In this document: in pieces, positions 51,761-60,565 of the stretch
Layout of the letters: the number at the start of each line of letters is the position of its first letter
How positions within the stretch are numbered: the first letter of the stretch is position 1
Assembly: GCA_016219175.1 (NCBI GenBank)
Contig: JACRCD010000021.1
Coordinates: 1 to 64,000, forward strand
Direction: 5' to 3'
Length of the DNA: 64,000 nt
Source: Deltaproteobacteria bacterium
GTDB taxonomy: Bacteria > Desulfobacterota > Desulfobulbia > Desulfobulbales > SURF-16
Notes under the pieces: model-generated
What the model saw: only the letters and a program-made list of their open reading frames with translations
What the model was told of the DNA's origin: nothing
Databases searched by the model: none
Program-made: the position numbers and the translations under genes

Positions 51761-53257
51761 ATGTTTAAAAAAATCCTCATAGCCAACCGGGGCGAGATCG
51801 CCGTCAGGATCATGCGCACCTGCCGGGAGATGGGAATCGCCACCGTGGCCATCTTTTCCACGGCGGACCGCAAGTCCCTGCACGTCCGTTATGCGGATGA
51901 GGCCTATTGCGTCGGTCCCGCGTCCGCCCTGGAAAGCTATCTCGACGGTGAGGCCATTGTGGCGGCGGGCCTCAAGGCCGGAGTCCAGGCAGTTCATCCA
52001 GGGTATGGTTTTTTGTCCGAAAACCGCAAGTTTGCCCGGCAATGCAGCCAGGCCGGCCTGGTTTTCATCGGTCCCGAACCGGATGTCATCGAGCAGATGG
52101 GCAACAAGACAGAGGCGCGCAAAATCATGATGGCCAGCGGTGTGCCGGTTATTCCCGGAACCACCGAAGCCCTGGAGGATTTCGACGCGGTGCGGGCTGC
52201 CTGCGCTGCGACCGGTTACCCGGTTATGCTGAAGGCGGCCTCCGGAGGCGGCGGCAAAGGCATGCGTATCGTCACCGATACAGACGATCTGTATGATAAT
52301 TTTCAGGCCGTACGGCGCGAGTCTTATGCCTCCTTTGCCGATTCCCGCCTGCTGGTCGAGCGTTATTTCCCTCTCTCCAGGCATATCGAGGTGCAGATTC
52401 TGGCGGACCGCCATGGCCATGTCATTCATCTTTTTGAGCGGGAGTGCTCCATTCAGAGACGGCATCAGAAGGTGCTCGAGGAATGTCCTTCCTCTTTTGT
52501 TAACGATGATCTGCGCGGACGACTCACCACGGCGGCGGTGCGGGCCGCTGCCGCGGTGCGCTACAGCGGGGCGGGCACGGTTGAGTTTCTGGTGGATGAG
52601 GAGAAAAATTTCTATTTTCTGGAGATGAACACCCGCCTTCAGGTGGAACACCCGGTGACCGAGCTGGTGACAGGCGTTGATCTGGTCAGGGAACAGCTGC
52701 TTGCCGCGGCGGGCGAGCCATTAAGTATAAGCCAGGAGGCTGTCTGCCGGCAGGGTTGGGCCATTGAATGCCGGATCTACGCCGAAGATCCGGACAACGA
52801 CTATATGCCGGCCCCGGGGCATCTCGGCAAGGTTGTTTTTCCCGAGGGGCCGGGGGTCAGGGTGGACAGCGGGGTATATGAGGGATGGGATGTGTGTTTG
52901 CATTACGATCCCATGCTGGCCAAGATATCCACCTGGGGCAGAACCAGGGAGGAGGCGAGGCTCAGGATGCTCCGCGCCCTGGATGAATGTGTTTTTTACG
53001 GGGTGAAAACAAATCTCAGCCTGCATAAGCAGATTTTAAACGATGAGCATTATATCCGGGGTGAAATTAATACCGCCTTTCTTGACCGGAAACTGCCCCC
53101 TCCCCCGGTAACGGACAGCCAGCTTGATATCGCCATTGCCGCGGCGGTCTGCAGTTCCATGTCCCCGGCCCGGGCCAGGGAGGATCTTAGCGTGGTGGAA
53201 GAAACAGGGCTTTGGCGCATGGCCGGCAAGTATCAGTTCTGGTCGAGCAGGTTCTGA
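51761..53257 (+). CDS. accC: Biotin carboxylase subunit of acyl-CoA carboxylase
   Basis: The 498 residues are the normal length plus a short tail. The N-terminal biotin carboxylase domain begins KKILIANRGEIAVRI. The ATP-grasp core has MLKAASGGGGKGMRIV and the catalytic segment EMNTRLQVEHPVTE, and the C-terminal domain has AGTVEFLVDEEKNFYF and YDPMLAKISTWG. It makes carboxybiotin from bicarbonate and ATP on the carrier protein encoded next. It lies between the carboxyltransferase and carrier genes, forming a three-gene complex. Confidence 0.95.
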   Translation: MFKKILIANRGEIAVRIMRTCREMGIATVAIFSTADRKSLHVRYADEAYCVGPASALESYLDGEAIVAAGLKAGVQAVHPGYGFLSENRKFARQCSQAGLVFIGPEPDVIEQMGNKTEARKIMMASGVPVIPGTTEALEDFDAVRAACAATGYPVMLKAASGGGGKGMRIVTDTDDLYDNFQAVRRESYASFADSRLLVERYFPLSRHIEVQILADRHGHVIHLFERECSIQRRHQKVLEECPSSFVNDDLRGRLTTAAVRAAAAVRYSGAGTVEFLVDEEKNFYFLEMNTRLQVEHPVTELVTGVDLVREQLLAAAGEPLSISQEAVCRQGWAIECRIYAEDPDNDYMPAPGHLGKVVFPEGPGVRVDSGVYEGWDVCLHYDPMLAKISTWGRTREEARLRMLRALDECVFYGVKTNLSLHKQILNDEHYIRGEINTAFLDRKLPPPPVTDSQLDIAIAAAVCSSMSPARAREDLSVVEETGLWRMAGKYQFWSSRF

Positions 53258-53305
53258 TTATTCATTCTGCATGTACAGGCAAAAAAAAGGGCAGGCTGAC
53301 CAAAC

Positions 53306-53806
53306 ATGAAACGGCAAATCAGGGTGGACAACAGGACATACCAGGTTGAATATGAGAAAACGGACGATATGGTCAGGGTGGCCGTGGACGAGCGGCTCTC
53401 CCTGGTCGACGTTTCATCTGTCAGTGGTGGTTTTTACTCGCTGCTGGTGAACGGCAGCTCCCATGATGTTTTTGTCAGCAGGGAAAAGGATCATTTTTCC
53501 GTGGTGGTGGCGGGCAGAAATATCGAGGTCGATTTCCATGACCCCAGGACCAGGCGTCCGGCAGAGCAGGGCAAACACGCGGCTGAAGCGGGACGCCAAA
53601 TCATCCGCGCGCCCATGGCCGGCCGCATCGTCCGTTTTCAGGTTGACAAGGGTGATCTGGTTAAGGATGGCGATGGACTCGTGGTGCTTGAAGCAATGAA
53701 GATGGAAAATGAACTCAAATCCCAGGGGATGGGTCAGATCAAGGAAATTCTCGTCGCGGAAAATGATGTTGTTACCCCAGGTCAGCACTTGATGATTATC
53801 GAATAA
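53306..53806 (+). CDS. Biotin carboxyl carrier protein of acyl-CoA carboxylase
   Basis: This 166-residue protein has an N-terminal beta-rich region (1-80) and a charged linker, followed by a biotinyl domain (95-166) beginning IIRAPMAGRIVRF. The biotinylation motif is EAMKMENEL with K132 as the modified lysine. It carries carboxyl groups between the carboxylase and carboxyltransferase subunits encoded upstream. It begins 49 bases after the biotin carboxylase gene. Confidence 0.93.
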   Translation: MKRQIRVDNRTYQVEYEKTDDMVRVAVDERLSLVDVSSVSGGFYSLLVNGSSHDVFVSREKDHFSVVVAGRNIEVDFHDPRTRRPAEQGKHAAEAGRQIIRAPMAGRIVRFQVDKGDLVKDGDGLVVLEAMKMENELKSQGMGQIKEILVAENDVVTPGQHLMIIE

Positions 53807-53854
53807 GCCGCTGTCACAAAATAACATCGTCATTAAATTCCCATGAGCGGCATA

Positions 53855-53907
53855 AGGAGCCGTAACGAAATAGATATAAATGTCCAAGTTATTTCGTAAC
53901 GGCTCCT
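53855..53907. repeat. 17-base perfect inverted repeat after the carrier gene
   Basis: AGGAGCCGTAACGAAAT (53855-53871) and ATTTCGTAACGGCTCCT (53891-53907) pair perfectly over a 19-base loop. There is no T run, so it is more likely a REP-type element or mRNA-end hairpin than a classic terminator. Confidence 0.75.
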
Positions 53908-53960
53908 AATTGTATCCCTGATTATACTATCAGCAACCTTCGGCAGGATGAAAACAGATA

Positions 53961-54773
53961 ATGGCCAAAATTAAAATTTATACGCCAAACAATGTGAAAC
54001 AGTATGGCTTGACCGCTTCTGAAATCAACGGACTGAACTCCCAGTGGGAGGCAAGAGCGGCGGAACTCGGGCTTGAGGAGCACCAGCCGGAGTATTGGCA
54101 GGCGGCGAAAAGGCATATGAGTGAAAAACTTGCGGGCAGAGATCCGCTGCATGCCGCGGCAGACGATGAGTTGCGGGCTGAAGAAGAGCTTGCGGCGCTG
54201 CCCTCGCTTGACTTTGATCTTGACGATTTCAACCTCGCAGCCGATAGCGGGCTGGCCCCGGCCGATGAGCTGGTTGACGCGGCAGCGGTTCTGGAGGAAA
54301 TCCCGGAACTTGAGTCAATAGACATGGAGGCCCTGGGCCTGGAAGAGGCGGCCGAGGAAGAGATTATCGCGGCGGATGAGATTGTGCTTGAGGAAATTAC
54401 CGGACTGGAACAGTTGGATCAAGATCAAGCAGGGAGTGAAGAGTCGCTTGAGGCGCCGGAATTCCTGGTTGACGAGATGGTGGTGCAGGAGTTCCAGATT
54501 GCCGGGGTCGAGGAAAAGCCCCTGGATGTAAGCGGGATCGAAGAGGAGACCGTCGAGCCGCTGAGCCGGGCTGGCGAGGCTATCAGGGGAGAGGTTGCCG
54601 AGCCCGAGGCCGGTGGAAAGCCGGTTGCCGAGGCCGTGACTGAAAGTGAGGCGGAGGAAGAGCCAAGGTTGGTCGCTGAGACAGGTCTGGGCGAAAAAGT
54701 GGAGGAGGAATCGCTGTTTGCCGGAATCCTTCGTGGCTTGAGGAAGATGTTCCGGATTCATGGGAACAAATAA
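53961..54773 (+). CDS. Acidic low-complexity protein of unknown function
   Basis: In this 270-residue protein, residues 1-60 form a short folded start (YTPNNVKQYGLTASEINGL). Residues 65-250 are strongly acidic (runs of EE, DE, LEE) and likely disordered. The last 20 residues are basic and amphipathic (FAGILRGLRKMFRIHG), possibly membrane- or partner-binding. I do not recognise it. It is alone between the carboxylase operon and the CsgG-like genes, with hairpins before it. Confidence 0.7.
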   Translation: MAKIKIYTPNNVKQYGLTASEINGLNSQWEARAAELGLEEHQPEYWQAAKRHMSEKLAGRDPLHAAADDELRAEEELAALPSLDFDLDDFNLAADSGLAPADELVDAAAVLEEIPELESIDMEALGLEEAAEEEIIAADEIVLEEITGLEQLDQDQAGSEESLEAPEFLVDEMVVQEFQIAGVEEKPLDVSGIEEETVEPLSRAGEAIRGEVAEPEAGGKPVAEAVTESEAEEEPRLVAETGLGEKVEEESLFAGILRGLRKMFRIHGNK

Positions 54774-55061
54774 GGCATTAATTAATTTTTTTTGGCGGCT
54801 TCCTGTTTTCCTGTAGTTTCAGGGGGAGCCAGGAAAGACAATAAACACAGAAAATTTGATTTACGATTTCAATCCGTTTTATCAACTCCAAAGGTGAAGA
54901 AAGATAAGGTGAGCTTGCCTGAAAGAGAAAAACGAATCAAATTGCTTCGCAATAAATTTCATTGTTGCTAAGATAAAATACCTGTGCTTTTATGAGGTTA
55001 ACGTGTTAATAGTTTCCGGAAATAACAAATAGCACCCCCGCTGCCGCATAAGGAGTGTTTC

Positions 55062-55790
55062 ATGTATAAAGCGCGTTTGATTTTTGTTTTTCATTTGCTG
55101 GCCCTTGTGATGCTTATTGGCGGCTGTGCCGGGGTGCCGGTCCAGGAAAACGTTGAGAAGCATACCCCGGCCTCTTCCCTGCACGAACTGCCAAGTCCCA
55201 TGGCGATCTTCCCTTTTGACAACAATGCCGTAACCAGAAATGAGGAATTCGAGCCTCTGTCCGCCGGACTGGCGGCAATGCTGACCACCGACTTGCGCAG
55301 CGCCGCACCGGATCTCCGGATTATCGAGCGCAACAAAATCAGCGCGCTGCTGCAGGAAGTCGATCTGAGCCAGAGTGGCTATGTCGATCAGGCCACGGCG
55401 CTGCGCATCGGTAAAATATTAGGGGCCAAGGCTGTTGTCTTCGGCTCTTTTGTGGTACTCGGCGAACAGGTGCGTATCGATGCCAGGGTTGTCAAGGTGG
55501 AAACCAGTGAAACGATTCTGACCGAGTCCATAAACGGCACATCCGATGCGTTCCTTGACCTGGAAAAGAAATTGGCAAGCCAGATTGCCGGTGCAGTCCA
55601 AAAACGGCAGGTTGCCTATCAAGCCTCGTCGCATGCCGACACCCTGAACGCCTCCCTCTTTTTTTCCAAGGGCCTTGCCGCCCATGATCGCGGCGATTTA
55701 CAGGAGGCGGAGGCTTATTTCCGGAAAAGTATTGAATTGGATCCCAGTTTTCAAAAACAGGTTGAGAATATCCGTGTCCCTGGTAATTAA
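55062..55790 (+). CDS. CsgG/FlgO-like lipoprotein with C-terminal TPR
   Basis: The 242-residue protein has a lipobox LIGGC with C22. The mature domain resembles the CsgG/FlgO family (SPMAIFPFDNN, LTTDLRSAAPDLRIIERNKI, AKAVVFGSFVVLGEQVRIDARVV landmarks). Residues 205-235 form a TPR-like pair (KGLAAHDRGDLQEAEAYFRKS). It probably sits in the outer membrane facing the periplasm. It lies 33 bases before a second CsgG-like gene, so the two may form a hetero-oligomeric envelope complex. Confidence 0.82.
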   Translation: MYKARLIFVFHLLALVMLIGGCAGVPVQENVEKHTPASSLHELPSPMAIFPFDNNAVTRNEEFEPLSAGLAAMLTTDLRSAAPDLRIIERNKISALLQEVDLSQSGYVDQATALRIGKILGAKAVVFGSFVVLGEQVRIDARVVKVETSETILTESINGTSDAFLDLEKKLASQIAGAVQKRQVAYQASSHADTLNASLFFSKGLAAHDRGDLQEAEAYFRKSIELDPSFQKQVENIRVPGN

Positions 55791-55823
55791 TCATAGTCAT
55801 TTGGCCGATGGAAAGAGAGTCCT

Positions 55824-57596
55824 ATGCAAAAAAAACTGATCCTCATTATGCGTTGCTTCAGCTTGTTGATCCTGGCATGTAGTTCGCTTGTCCACGCCGG
55901 CCAGGTGGTTACGGATGAAATGAGAACCTGGGCCAGGGACGCCATAGCCCAGGAGAAATCCCTGGTCGGGGTTGCCCAGGACAACACCGTGGCGGTTCTC
56001 TATTTCCAGAATTTGACGGAACGCCAAGAGCTCGACCCCCTGCGGAAGGGCATGACGGTGATGCTTATCACCGATCTGGCCAAAATCAAGGAATTGCGTG
56101 TGCTGGAAAGGGTGCGTATTCAGGCCCTGGTTGAGGAAATTGGGATGGGCAGCTCCGGTATCGTGGAGAAAGGAACCGCGCCTCAGGTCGGTAAGTTTCT
56201 TAAGGCCCAGTATCTGGTGGGTGGGGACCTGGGCCAGGGGAAAAAGGCTGATTTGACCGTGTCCTCGGACCTGCTGGACGTGCCCAGTGAATCCCTGAAA
56301 GGCCAAGCCGCTTCAGAGGGCATGGTGGAAGAGCTGTTCAGGGTGGAAAAAGAGCTGCTCTTTGCTATTGTTAAATCTCTTGGTTTTGATTTGACCCCGG
56401 AAAAAAAGAAGGAGCTGCAGGAGCCGCTTTCGACGAACTATGGTGCTCTGTTCGCCTTTTTTCAGGGCATTGACGCCAGCGACCGGGGCGAGTTCGGCAA
56501 GGCGCAGTCCTACTACAAAAAGGCCCTTGATCTTGATCCCAAACTGTTTTTGGCCGCCGACGCGGTTCAAGAGCTGGATGATCTTGGTCTTCTCGCCAAG
56601 AAAACCGGCGCCGGGGGCAGGGGAAAAACATATCTCAGGGAACTCAGGGATCGCGCTTCGTTCACCGACAGTTTGACCCCGCTTTATCCGGTGAAAAGAA
56701 TACGTACCCCCGATCAGATTCAGCAAAGAGAGGATCTGCTTAACGATCTCTGTCCCGATGATGCGGGCAAGACAGCCCCTGGACTATGCGGCTGTGGTGT
56801 GGCTGATGTTGACTCCGATCAGGATGGAGCAGCGGATTGCCTCGATCTCTGTCCCGATGACCCGGCGAAAACCGAGCCGGGGGCACAGGGCTGCGGGGTG
56901 CCGGAAACCAAGGATCTCTGCCCGGATGATCCGTTGAAAACCGAACCTGGATTGTGTGGCTGCGGTGTTGCTGATATTGATACGGACCAGGACGGCACGG
57001 TTGATTGCCTGGACCTGTGCCCCAATGATCCCAATAAGGTTGAACCGGGGCTGCAGGGCTGCGGGGAGCCGGAAACCGAGGATCTTTGCCCGGATGATCC
57101 GTTAAAAACCGAACCGGGTGTCTGTGGCTGCGGGGTGGCTGATACCGATCTTGACAATGACACCACTCTGGATTGCCACGATAGCTGCCCGAACGATCCG
57201 TTAAAGACAGAACCGGCCGTGTGCGGCTGTGGTGTTCCGGATGTTCATAGTGACAATGACGGGGTGCTGGATTGCCTTGACGGCTGTCCATTTGATTCTT
57301 TTAAAACGGAGCCTGGTATCTGCGGTTGCGGTACATCAGATGGCGATAGTGATCAGGATGGGGTGATCAATTGCTTTGACGGCTGCCCAAGTGATTCGGC
57401 CAAGACCGACCCGGGCGTGTGCGGCTGCGGGGTTTCCGATACCCTTGACAGTGACGAGGACGGCACTGTGGATTGTCTTGACGGCTGCCCGTTCAACTCC
57501 CAGTTGACGGAGCCTGATCCTGTCGATGGCTGCGGGGGGGGAACTCTCCCTCTCCCTGTCGGTGCTACCCCTGTTGGATTGCAAGGAGGAAGATAA
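55824..57596 (+). CDS. CsgG-like protein with TPR and a thrombospondin-type-3 Cys/Asp-rich tail
   Basis: This 590-residue protein has a signal peptide with FSLLILACSS (C may be a lipid site), then a CsgG-like domain (45-190; TVAVLYFQNLTERQEL, LERVRIQALVEEIGM). A TPR-like helical hairpin follows (IDASDRGEFGKAQSYYKKAL). From about residue 310 to 575 there are about seven Asp- and Cys-rich TSP type 3-like repeats of the form CPDDPLKTEPGLCGCGVAD then DTDQDGTVDCLD. Such repeats bind Ca and are disulfide-linked, so this part is probably outside or at the surface. It lies between a CsgG-like lipoprotein and an outer-membrane barrel. The final Gly-Pro-rich residues run up to the next start. Confidence 0.82.
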   Translation: MQKKLILIMRCFSLLILACSSLVHAGQVVTDEMRTWARDAIAQEKSLVGVAQDNTVAVLYFQNLTERQELDPLRKGMTVMLITDLAKIKELRVLERVRIQALVEEIGMGSSGIVEKGTAPQVGKFLKAQYLVGGDLGQGKKADLTVSSDLLDVPSESLKGQAASEGMVEELFRVEKELLFAIVKSLGFDLTPEKKKELQEPLSTNYGALFAFFQGIDASDRGEFGKAQSYYKKALDLDPKLFLAADAVQELDDLGLLAKKTGAGGRGKTYLRELRDRASFTDSLTPLYPVKRIRTPDQIQQREDLLNDLCPDDAGKTAPGLCGCGVADVDSDQDGAADCLDLCPDDPAKTEPGAQGCGVPETKDLCPDDPLKTEPGLCGCGVADIDTDQDGTVDCLDLCPNDPNKVEPGLQGCGEPETEDLCPDDPLKTEPGVCGCGVADTDLDNDTTLDCHDSCPNDPLKTEPAVCGCGVPDVHSDNDGVLDCLDGCPFDSFKTEPGICGCGTSDGDSDQDGVINCFDGCPSDSAKTDPGVCGCGVSDTLDSDEDGTVDCLDGCPFNSQLTEPDPVDGCGGGTLPLPVGATPVGLQGGR

Positions 57597-57597
57597 T

Positions 57598-58719
57598 ATG
57601 AAGAGATGGTTATCACTGCTGATTCTCTTTTTGCTCTGTCTGGAAGGCGGGGCTGTGTGCGCCAGCGAGATCACTTTTCAGAGCGGTTATCATTATGACT
57701 GGTGGAAAAATGATGATAGTGAAAGCGGCAACCAGCAATTTGTGCCGGTCCAAATCGATGGCGTAGGCGATGATTTCTCAGTCAGGCTATTAACCGCTTT
57801 TGCCAGCACGAAAAGTGATTTGGACGATGTCGGTGACTCAAGATTATCCTCGCTGGTCGATACAAAAGTCAACCTTTCCTATGGCGTGGTTGACAAGCTG
57901 CCGGTTAATCTTCTCTTTGGCTTGGATGTCAATTTGCCCACCGGCGAAGCTGACCTGGATGCCAAGGATGTGCTCATCGTCACCGACCCGGATCTTGTCT
58001 CCATTGCTCAGCATGGCGAAGGGTTTAATGTTAATCCGACAATCAGCATGACCAAGGAGTGGGCCAATTACGGGGCGGGGCTGGCCGCCGGTTTTCTGTG
58101 GCGGGGCGAATACGATTACAGTATCGATTTTCAGAACTATGATCCCGGCGAGATCGCCTATCTTACCGGAGATGTCCGTTATTATTTCTCGGATACTGAT
58201 CTGGTCCGCCTCTATGGCGATTACGGGACCTTCAGCAAGGATAAGCTTGACGATGATGATTTCTACCGGGAGGCTGATTTCTTTCTGGTGGGCGCCGAAG
58301 GCCGGCGTCTCATGGGCGACTGGGAAACACGTTTGAATGTCAAGGGGGTTTTCCGGGGCAAAAGTGAATTCCGTGAAGAGGTGAGCAACCTCAAGAAGGA
58401 GAGCAAGGAAGGATACGGGGACGAGTATGTCGCCGATCTGCTTTTTTCCTATAACTACAGCGAGAAGGTAAGGATCAGCCCTTTTCTGCAGCTTCTCTAT
58501 GTGGATGATAATAAATATGACAGCCAATCAGCGCTTTACATCGGGGAGAGAAAAAAATACTCCATCGGCTGCAGCCTGAAGCGGGTGTTGACCGATAATC
58601 TCAATCTGCAGTTAATGGTCAGTCTTTTCGATATGGAAGATGAGCAGGGCTGGCTGGCTACTGATGATGTCGATTACCGTGGCCATTCATTCATGCTGCA
58701 ATTCGTTGGCACCCTGTAG
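57598..58719 (+). CDS. Putative outer-membrane beta-barrel protein
   Basis: The start at 57598 (MKRWLSLLIL) follows AAGGAGG; the longer frame from 57526 would overlap the upstream gene. The product is 373 residues with a signal peptide (CLEGGAVCA). It has many amphipathic strands, aromatic girdle residues and a C-terminal strand ending MLQFVGTL, typical of outer-membrane barrels. No domain is recognised. It starts right after the second CsgG-like gene, so the three form one envelope unit. Confidence 0.8.
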   Translation: MKRWLSLLILFLLCLEGGAVCASEITFQSGYHYDWWKNDDSESGNQQFVPVQIDGVGDDFSVRLLTAFASTKSDLDDVGDSRLSSLVDTKVNLSYGVVDKLPVNLLFGLDVNLPTGEADLDAKDVLIVTDPDLVSIAQHGEGFNVNPTISMTKEWANYGAGLAAGFLWRGEYDYSIDFQNYDPGEIAYLTGDVRYYFSDTDLVRLYGDYGTFSKDKLDDDDFYREADFFLVGAEGRRLMGDWETRLNVKGVFRGKSEFREEVSNLKKESKEGYGDEYVADLLFSYNYSEKVRISPFLQLLYVDDNKYDSQSALYIGERKKYSIGCSLKRVLTDNLNLQLMVSLFDMEDEQGWLATDDVDYRGHSFMLQFVGTL

Positions 58720-58728
58720 CATTTCCGC

Positions 58729-58832
58729 GTGCGCAACAAAACAGCCGTTGCGCACCGACCTAAACGCTTACAACGCTTAAACGTTGCAACGTTTGCACGT
58801 TTAAGGGCGGGCATGTCTTGATCATGCCCGCC
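58729..58832. repeat. Cluster of REP-like and palindromic hairpins
   Basis: Hairpin 1 is GTGCGCAAC (58729-58737) with GTTGCGCAC (58747-58755), in the same family as 1995-2023. It is followed by nested palindromes around AACGTTGCAACGTT, then a 10-base stem GGCGGGCATG (58806-58815) with CATGCCCGCC (58823-58832). It probably ends converging transcripts. Confidence 0.7.
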
Positions 58833-58908
58833 GGGTTGCGGCGAGGTTCTCCCTGTCTGCGCAGCAACCGCCAATGCTTTCCTTATCCTTTTTTTGGGTA
58901 GACAGGCT

Positions 58909-59289
58909 TTATTCCCCTCTTTTTTTTCTTCCCGCAATAAAACCATATGCCGCCAAATTGATGATAATGACCGCAAACCCGAATGATATCTGCATATCGC
59001 GGGTAAGCCCTTCGGGATAGATGACCGGCAGCACATAGTGTTCAATAAAAGTGCTGCGGTAGGGAGACTGCCCGCCCGCCCGCCGCAGTTGCTGCTCAAG
59101 CGGGGTGAGCGGACAGACCCAGCCCTGAAATTCGATAAGCGCCCCCCAGGCCGCGGCGGGGATATGCAGGTAGATCAGCCACCGCCATTTCCGTACGAGC
59201 CAGCCGCCAAGCACCACAAAAATGATAAAGAGCAGGTGGAGAATCACCAGGAAGTCGGCGGCCATCAGGAAGAAGATGCTGGGATCCAT
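58909..59289 (-). CDS. DUF2784 family small membrane protein
   Basis: The start is at 59289 (MDPSIFFLMA); a longer frame overlaps the radical SAM gene and has no signal of its own. The 126-residue product has four membrane helices (ADFLVILHLLFIIFVVLGG first) and the DUF2784 motifs IEFQGWVCPLTPLE and YVLPVIYPEGL. Its function is unknown. It lies seven bases after the radical SAM gene, so it is the last gene of the AmmeMemoRadiSam operon. Confidence 0.85.
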   Translation of the reverse strand: MDPSIFFLMAADFLVILHLLFIIFVVLGGWLVRKWRWLIYLHIPAAAWGALIEFQGWVCPLTPLEQQLRRAGGQSPYRSTFIEHYVLPVIYPEGLTRDMQISFGFAVIIINLAAYGFIAGRKKRGE

Positions 59290-59296
59290 GTTGTTG

Positions 59297-60481
59297 CTAG
59301 AGCCAGACCCCCGGAATGGCTGTCCGGCAGAATCGGCACAGGCCTCCCTTGATGTTGTTGACCGGCAGCTGGTAGCCGCGCCGTTCAATCAGCAGTTTCC
59401 CGCATTGATGACAGTAGGTGTTGCTGCCCGGATGATCGGGGAGATTGCCCAGATAGACATAGCGTATCCCCTCTGACATGGCCAGTTTCCGGAAATGCTC
59501 CAGGGTGGAGATGGGGGTGGGGGGCAGACGGGTCAGTTTGTAGTGCGGAAAGAAACGCAGAAAATGCAGAGGATGATCAGGGCCGAGGTTGGCCACGATC
59601 CAGCCGCACATCTCTTTTATCATCTCCGGATTATCGATATAGCCCGGCACGACCAGGGTCGTCATTTCAAAATGAACCCCCTGTTCATGCAAGGTTTTGA
59701 AGGTGTCCAGCACCGGCTGTAGTCTGCCGCCGTTTAGTTTGCGGTAGATGGCGTCGCTAAATGATTTGAGATTGACATTGGCAGCGTTGATCACCTTGCA
59801 CAATTCCAGCAGCGGCTCTTTGTTGATGAAGCCGTTGGAGATCCACAGGTTGGCAAGGCCCGCCTCCTTGGCCAACCGGGCCGTGTCGATCATGTATTCG
59901 AAATAGGTGGTGGCCTCGGAGTAGGTATAGGCGACTGAAGCAGCACCCGCCTCCCTGGCCTTTTCCACGACCTGTTGCGGAAACATGTCATAGTGGCGGA
60001 CCTCATGGGGTTTGACCTGAGAGATCTCCCAGTTCTGGCAGTTGAGGCAGCGGAAATTGCAGCCGGTGGCGGCGATGGAAAAGGCGGTTGTCTGCGGCTT
60101 GAAATGGAAGAGAGGTTTTTTCTCCACCGGATCAATGTGCACCGAGCAGGGATTGCCGTAAGCCAGGCTGTACAGGGTGCCGTCCATATTCACCTTGGAG
60201 CGGCAGACGCTGCGATCACCGGGAGCCAGCATGCAGCGGTTGGGACAGATGTTGCACATCACCCGGCTCTCTTCCAGTTTGTCGTAAGAAAAACCCTCTT
60301 TATGCCATTTCCATAAGGTCTTGGGTGCGTCGTTTTTAAAAATCGCGCCCCGGATGTCTTCCTCCCCTGATATTTCGTGCCTCTCCTCCTGAAAAGGCCA
60401 TAATCCGGCTCGGGCGGTCAGCGGCCGGGCCAGCAGAGCAGCGCTCAGCCAGAGGAAGGTGCGGCGGTCGATGGCTTTCAT
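59297..60481 (-). CDS. amrS: AmmeMemoRadiSam system radical SAM enzyme
   Basis: This 394-residue protein has an iron-sulfur site CNFRCLNC (C141, C145, C148) in the CxxxCxxC form that binds the SAM-cleaving cluster. Further Cys groups occur near the N-terminus (CNICPNRC, CRSKVN) and at the C-terminus (YCHQCGK, CRFC), as in this family. The first 26 residues (DRRTFLWLSAALLARPLTARAG) look like a twin-arginine signal, odd for an enzyme that needs cytosolic reductant. The system (AMMECR1-like, Memo-like and radical SAM) is linked to an unassigned radical modification; the other two parts are encoded just upstream as a fusion. Confidence 0.9.
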   Translation of the reverse strand: MKAIDRRTFLWLSAALLARPLTARAGLWPFQEERHEISGEEDIRGAIFKNDAPKTLWKWHKEGFSYDKLEESRVMCNICPNRCMLAPGDRSVCRSKVNMDGTLYSLAYGNPCSVHIDPVEKKPLFHFKPQTTAFSIAATGCNFRCLNCQNWEISQVKPHEVRHYDMFPQQVVEKAREAGAASVAYTYSEATTYFEYMIDTARLAKEAGLANLWISNGFINKEPLLELCKVINAANVNLKSFSDAIYRKLNGGRLQPVLDTFKTLHEQGVHFEMTTLVVPGYIDNPEMIKEMCGWIVANLGPDHPLHFLRFFPHYKLTRLPPTPISTLEHFRKLAMSEGIRYVYLGNLPDHPGSNTYCHQCGKLLIERRGYQLPVNNIKGGLCRFCRTAIPGVWL

Positions 60482-60565
60482 GAAGTCATTTTACCACAAA
60501 AAAAATTGCAATTCAGGAAATGTCTCGAATCCTGGGAAGCAGCGGTCAAGCTCAGATCGAGTTTT

